Assembly: GCA_015478945.1 (NCBI GenBank)
Contig: JABUQX010131014.1
Location: 12,501 to 35,860 of the forward strand
DNA from: Trachelipus rathkii
Lineage: Eukaryota > Arthropoda > Malacostraca > Isopoda > Trachelipodidae
Length of the DNA stretch: 23,360 nucleotides
Reading direction: 5' to 3'
A program made the translations under genes and the position numbers. The first letter of the stretch is position 1. Each line of letters opens with the position of its first letter. A model generated the notes under the pieces. It worked only from the letters and a program-made list of their open reading frames with translations. It made no database searches and was not told the origin of the DNA. Of this stretch, positions 20,026 through 23,360 are shown one piece after another.

Positions 20026-20062
20026 TATATTATTTATTATTTATAATATTATTATTATTATT
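19761..20062. repeat. Broken (AT)n array
   Basis: AT tracts with many phase slips, ending in ATTATTATT near 20047-20062. Confidence 0.92.
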
Positions 20063-20420
20063 GGGGAATTCCTCTTTAATGACTACAGTTGTATAAGAAA
20101 ATACAAAGTTTTAAGTATATATTTTTTATTTAAAACAAAAACTACCTTTTTATGTATTGAATAAGAAAAACTTATTTTCAATTTATAAAAATTTGATTTA
20201 CTGGAAATTATACGTCTGGCATAGAGTTAATGCTCCGGAGTCTTATTTTGGTAAATAAACTCATAGAAAATTCAGTGTTAATTCCGGAACGCGTGTAGAT
20301 GCGTTTGTGAGTTATTTTAAAAATAAACGAATGTTAATGAATGAAATATATAAAATTTATTTTCATATTTATGTATTTATTTTTATGTATTTATGAGTGT
20401 ATAACACCCACGGAAAAAAA
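20063..20420. other. AT-rich island, nothing recognised
   Basis: Unique-looking AT-rich DNA without supported features. Confidence 0.5.
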
Positions 20421-20540
20421 TTATAATATATAATTGTTATATAATAATATACTATATTAGTATATAACTATATAGATATATATATATTATATATATAGTT
20501 ATATATATATACTATTATATTAGTAATATATAGCTATGAT
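20421..20540. repeat. Broken (AT)n array next to the telomere-type block
   Basis: AT tracts with phase slips directly adjoining the CCTAA repeats. Confidence 0.9.
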
Positions 20541-20790
20541 CTGCCTAACCTAAACCCTAAATTAACCTTAACCTTTTCCTAATACCTAACCATAACCTAA
20601 CCTAACCTAACCTAACTAACTTACCTACCTCTCTAACCTAGCCTAACTTAACTTATCCTAACCTAACCTAACCGCAATCTACCTAACCTAACCTAACTTA
20701 AACTTACCTAACCTAACCTTTAGGCCTAACCTAACCTAGCCCTAACCTAACCTAACCTAACCTAACCTAAACCTAACAACCTAACTTAAT
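20541..20790. repeat. Interstitial (CCTAA)n / (TTAGG)n telomere-type repeat
   Basis: About 250 bp of CCTAA units, most perfect at 20597-20622 and 20738-20770, with many single-base variants elsewhere. TTAGG is the ancestral arthropod telomere unit, read here on the minus strand. The block is flanked on both sides by (AT)n and more sequence, so it is interstitial in this assembly. One local inversion, TTTAGGCCTAA, lies near 20720. Confidence 0.92.
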
Positions 20791-20952
20791 GTTAGTTCAT
20801 ATATATATAATCTCTTATATATAGGAGAAGTATATGATGTATAATAATATATAATACTATAATATATTTATATATAATATATATATAATAGTAATTACTA
20901 TATATTATATATTTTATAAATATATATATTTTATATTATATATATATATACA
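20791..20952. repeat. Broken (AT)n array
   Basis: AT tracts on the right side of the telomere-type block. Confidence 0.9.
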
Positions 20953-21400
20953 CTCAAGGATTTTAGCAGAGGAAGCACAAGAGGCCGGGCCTCCTCTAAA
21001 AAATTAAAAGCAAATAAAATACCAATGTAAGAATATAATTCAAATTACTATTTATTACCATTAAAATAATGTTTAACCCTTAATTAGGTATCTGACTGGG
21101 TCTTTTTTTTATCCCCCCCCCCGACTGCCAGCAAAAATCTTTTTCAATAATCGATAACTGTAAAGTACGATACTCCTGCGTTGAAGTTTGATATTGCCCA
21201 ATATATCATCAGTGGGCCGTGAGCTCTTGCAGAGGACGGATGGGTGTCGCTCTGTCTCCAATAGATATTTAGTTACGCCCACTGCTGGGTCCGTGCGGAC
21301 CCATGTTACCTTTTACGTGACCTTATATTTTACTGTTATTCTATGTGTACTTTTTTTAGGTGCACATAGTATTGTAGCATATTGGCAGTTGCATATATAA
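20953..21400. other. Unidentified island with short palindromes
   Basis: Contains GAGGCC-G-GGCCTC at about 20981-20993, a C homopolymer near 21112-21122, and the 18-nt palindrome at 21286-21303. A 70-residue frame at 21188-21400 has no recognised domain. It may be transposon debris, but no family could be named. Confidence 0.45.
21286..21303. repeat. Perfect 18-nt palindrome
   Basis: TGGGTCCG-TG-CGGACCCA: 8-bp arms around a 2-nt centre. Confidence 0.9.
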
Positions 21401-21805
21401 TCATATATAATATATATATATATATATTATAATATATATTATATATATATATATATATCTAATATAGATATACTAATATATAATATTATAATATGATATA
21501 TATATATTAGTACTATATATATATAGTTATACTACTGTAAATCTCTGTGTACGGACGCAGATTGCCTTTTCTGGATCTTTATATTTTGTTAGTTGCTACA
21601 TCAGCATACATTGAAGAAAAACAACAAAGTAGCAGTAAAGAAGAATCATTGCATTTGCTGCTTTATATATATATTATATTATATATATATGTATAATGAT
21701 TAGTATATATATATAATATATAATATATATATATAATTATTATATATATAATAATATATATATAATAAATATCGTATATATATTATATTATATATAATAT
21801 ATAAA
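21401..21805. repeat. Two broken (AT)n arrays around a 120-bp island
   Basis: AT tracts at 21395-21535 and 21663-21803. The island 21536-21662 has no recognised feature. Confidence 0.85.
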
Positions 21806-21875
21806 TTGGAAGGCTGGGAATTTTGTTCTGATTGTGAGAATTTTTTCTTCTGCTCAGTTCAGTTAGTCCAGTTAC

Positions 21876-22028
21876 ATAATGGTCTATATCCCGCCCTTGT
21901 ATGTACGTACGGTATCTCAGATTATTTGGGGTGGATTCCGGTTCCATTCCTTCTTTGGAATATGGTTGAGTCTAAAGCTAGGACTAAAATAAACTGTCCT
22001 TTTCATGCCAACACTCACGTTGACCACT
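21876..22028. repeat. Diverged dispersed repeat, copy 1 (partner at 22654-22809)
   Basis: Shares with its partner, in order: ATAANGGTCT, CCC-CTTG, TCTCA-ATTAT--GGGGTG, GGTTC, CTTCTTT, GG-ATA-GGTTGAGT, AAAC-TGTCCTTT and TTGACC. The 74-residue plus-strand frame over it (21806-22030) has no recognised domain and is not the strand or frame best conserved with the partner. Confidence 0.6.
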
Positions 22029-22146
22029 AGACAATATTACAATCTATACAAGAAATGACCAGAGAAGATGTTTTTATTATTATTTACAAAAGCTTTCTGC
22101 CGATGTTGGCTGATGATCCGGACACTACCAAGTTATTAGGCCGACT

Positions 22147-22375
22147 ATGACCTTGTAATTTCCTAAGGTCGTTAGATTTTGACGCTTATGGTTATGGGTT
22201 ACTGAAGTCGGGGAAGCCTTTTTTTGAGGTCGGTGAGGCGTTTGGAACTGAGAATCTAAGTCAAATGCCGACATGACCTGGATTTCACATCTAAAATCGT
22301 TAGATTTTTATGCTTGATGCGTCAAGTTATGGGTTTCTAATGTCGGTGAGACCAATTTTTGAGCTCAGTTTGACC
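22147..22375. repeat. Two-copy direct repeat, period about 126 bp
   Basis: Copy one (from 22147) and copy two (from 22273) both begin ATGACCT and share TCGTTAGATTTT, GTTATGGGTT-CT-A-GTCGG and TTTTTGAG in order. No coding potential was seen. Confidence 0.65.
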
Positions 22376-22445
22376 GATTTTTGAGTTTTTAGAATGGGTT
22401 AGGAACAAATCTTGTTAATCCACACTTTTCATTCTCCAATAAAAT

Positions 22446-22769
22446 TTAAGGGGGTGTTCTAATTGAAGGTATCCACCTATCAAACTTCACACCGCAGCCT
22501 GCCTTGTTAGGTAACCTATATCGTAGAGAGGTTACATCCGCGTAAGACGACCCATTAGGGGGCCAAGTGCTGGCCCGCATAAACGCTTGAAAAGATGCGA
22601 CGTAGAAAGGACTGAAAATTTCAAGTAGATTTCGAGAGTAATGAAGAAGTATAATAAGGGTCTTATCTCCCTTGATGGAACACACTGCTCTCATATTATG
22701 GGGTGTGCCTCGCGGTTCTAACTTCTTTTGTGGGATAGGGTTGAGTTTCCTAAGACTCATAAGAGACAA
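22446..22769 (-). CDS. Unrecognised 107-residue open frame overlapping a repeat copy
   Basis: The frame begins MSLMSLRKLNPIPQKKLEPR and is basic, with no membrane segment and no domain I recognise. Its first 40 codons overlap the diverged repeat at 22654-22809. The other repeat copy, read on the same strand, gives a related LNHIPKKEWNRNPP but then stops. Part of the similarity is therefore visible at protein level, which weakly suggests decayed coding sequence of a transposable element. It could equally be chance in a less AT-rich stretch. No host function should be assumed. Confidence 0.25.
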   Translation of the reverse strand: MSLMSLRKLNPIPQKKLEPRGTPHNMRAVCSIKGDKTLIILLHYSRNLLEIFSPFYVASFQAFMRASTWPPNGSSYADVTSLRYRLPNKAGCGVKFDRWIPSIRTPP

Positions 22770-22809
22770 AGATAAACTTGTCCTTTACTTTCAAACCTCC
22801 CTTTGACCC
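22654..22809. repeat. Diverged dispersed repeat, copy 2
   Basis: Partner of 21876-22028, in the same orientation about 780 bp downstream. The interval contains the two-copy repeat at 22147-22375. Confidence 0.6.
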
Positions 22810-22861
22810 TCTTTCTCTTCGACGCAACATTGGCACTCTATCTCTCTCTCTCTACTTTTAA

Positions 22862-22935
22862 GGTATTTTGCAAACGAAGCTGCTCGAGAGAGTTGACCTC
22901 TCGCATTCCTTAACCACTGCGTCACCCTCGTAAAC
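22862..22935 (-). mobile_element. tRNA-Leu-like sequence, probable SINE head
   Basis: On the minus strand the sequence reads GTGACGCAGTGGTTAAGG, close to the D-arm/box A region of eukaryotic tRNA-Leu (TGGCCGAGTGGTTAAGG). It is followed by a perfect 6-bp stem CGAGAG/CTCTCG enclosing the 7-nt loop GTCAACT, with T at position 33 and CAA at 34-36, the Leu-CAA anticodon. The T arm is weak (GCTTCGTTTGC) and the acceptor stem does not close, so a functional tRNA is unlikely. A decayed tRNA-Leu-derived SINE or pseudo-tRNA is the best reading. Confidence 0.45.
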
Positions 22936-22941
22936 CAAAGA

Positions 22942-23360
22942 GATGCTTTGCTGTCGCGTGAATTCTGTGTGAGTACTGTGAATTCAGGCTCTCTCTTTGT
23001 GGTACATCTTTCTTTCCAGCCACATCTGTTCCTGTGGAATTCCCTGCATTTTTCCTTATATCTTTCCTCCTCTTTTAAGGCCGCCGCCTCAGTAGTACAG
23101 TACGGCTTTGTAGTACTAGCGCGCTGAGCTTTTTCTGTCGAATGAATTCTGTGTGAGTACTGTGAACATCAAGCTCTTCTTTATTGTGGGTGAGCCCTCT
23201 TTCTTATCCAGCCACACATCTGTTTCGTTAGAATTCCAAGTCTTTTTCCTCGTAGTAAGAAATGTGCTTTGCTGTCGCATGAAAATTATGTGTGAGTACG
23301 AGTACTGTGAACTCATGGCTCTCTCTTTGTGGTGCTCTTTCTTTCTAACCACATCTGTTT
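22942..23360. repeat. Three-copy tandem repeat running off the window end
   Basis: Copies start at about 22942, 23126 and 23262. Each contains, in order, CTGTCG, GTGTGAGTA-CTGTGAA, CTC-CTTT-TTGTGG, TCTTTCTT-C-A and CCACATCTGTT. Copies one and two continue to GGAATTCC/AGAATTCC and TTTTTCCT. Extra sequence with repeated AGTAC words separates copies one and two. The short minus-strand frame at 23116-23352 is a by-product. Confidence 0.8.

Noticed and set aside
20541..20790. True chromosome end
   Set aside because: The repeat is short, degenerate and flanked by sequence on both sides.

Overview
This window looks like AT-rich, repeat-dominated intergenic DNA from an arthropod nuclear genome. The strongest lineage clue is a degenerate (CCTAA)n/(TTAGG)n block at about 20541-20790, the arthropod telomeric unit. 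Very dense (AT)n, (CA)n and (ATT)n microsatellites, old hAT transposon copies and a tRNA-headed SINE fit a simple-repeat-rich crustacean such as a decapod, but the species-level guess is inference. No intact host protein-coding gene, rRNA gene or functional tRNA gene is visible. Nearly all longer open frames lie in microsatellites, minisatellites or transposon debris.

Layout. 1-2900: AT-rich DNA with a minus-strand tRNA-derived SINE (1222-1390), then pieces of a plus-strand hAT transposase of the GTF2IRD2/ZBED-like type (1823-1905 and 2295-2650), separated by a near-perfect 69-bp-arm hairpin (1897-2123). 2900-8350: a hAT-type end at 3421, a nearly full-length but frame-broken minus-strand hAT transposase (about 5445 down to 3640), a second hAT-end-like segment at 6403-6476, and an opposite hAT end finishing at 8342. 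Between the last two lies a composite palindromic element, unit A (about 6661-7945). 8350-11100: quiet AT-rich DNA and a second, inverted copy of that element, unit B (9801-10879). 11130-14950: a mosaic of at least seven minisatellite families, partly derived from (CA)n. 14950-16500: AT-rich DNA with a duplicated 100-bp block, a tandem duplication carrying TAGGCCTA palindromes, and three GATTGG (CCAAT) motifs. 16500-20500: long broken (AT)n arrays separated by unrecognised AT-rich islands. 20541-20790: telomere-type repeat. 20950-23360: the least AT-rich part, made of unidentified diverged duplications, a tRNA-Leu-like SINE head and a three-copy repeat running off the window end.

Nothing here forms an operon or pathway. 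The most interesting signal is the pair of inverted 1.1-1.3 kb elements (units A and B). Each has a GC-rich core of about 250 bp inside fold-back arms built from a recurrent motif ending in AAAAGGAATACAT. I do not recognise this family. The many phase slips in simple repeats also suggest that some indels could be long-read consensus errors, so frame-level statements on the pseudogenes are cautious.
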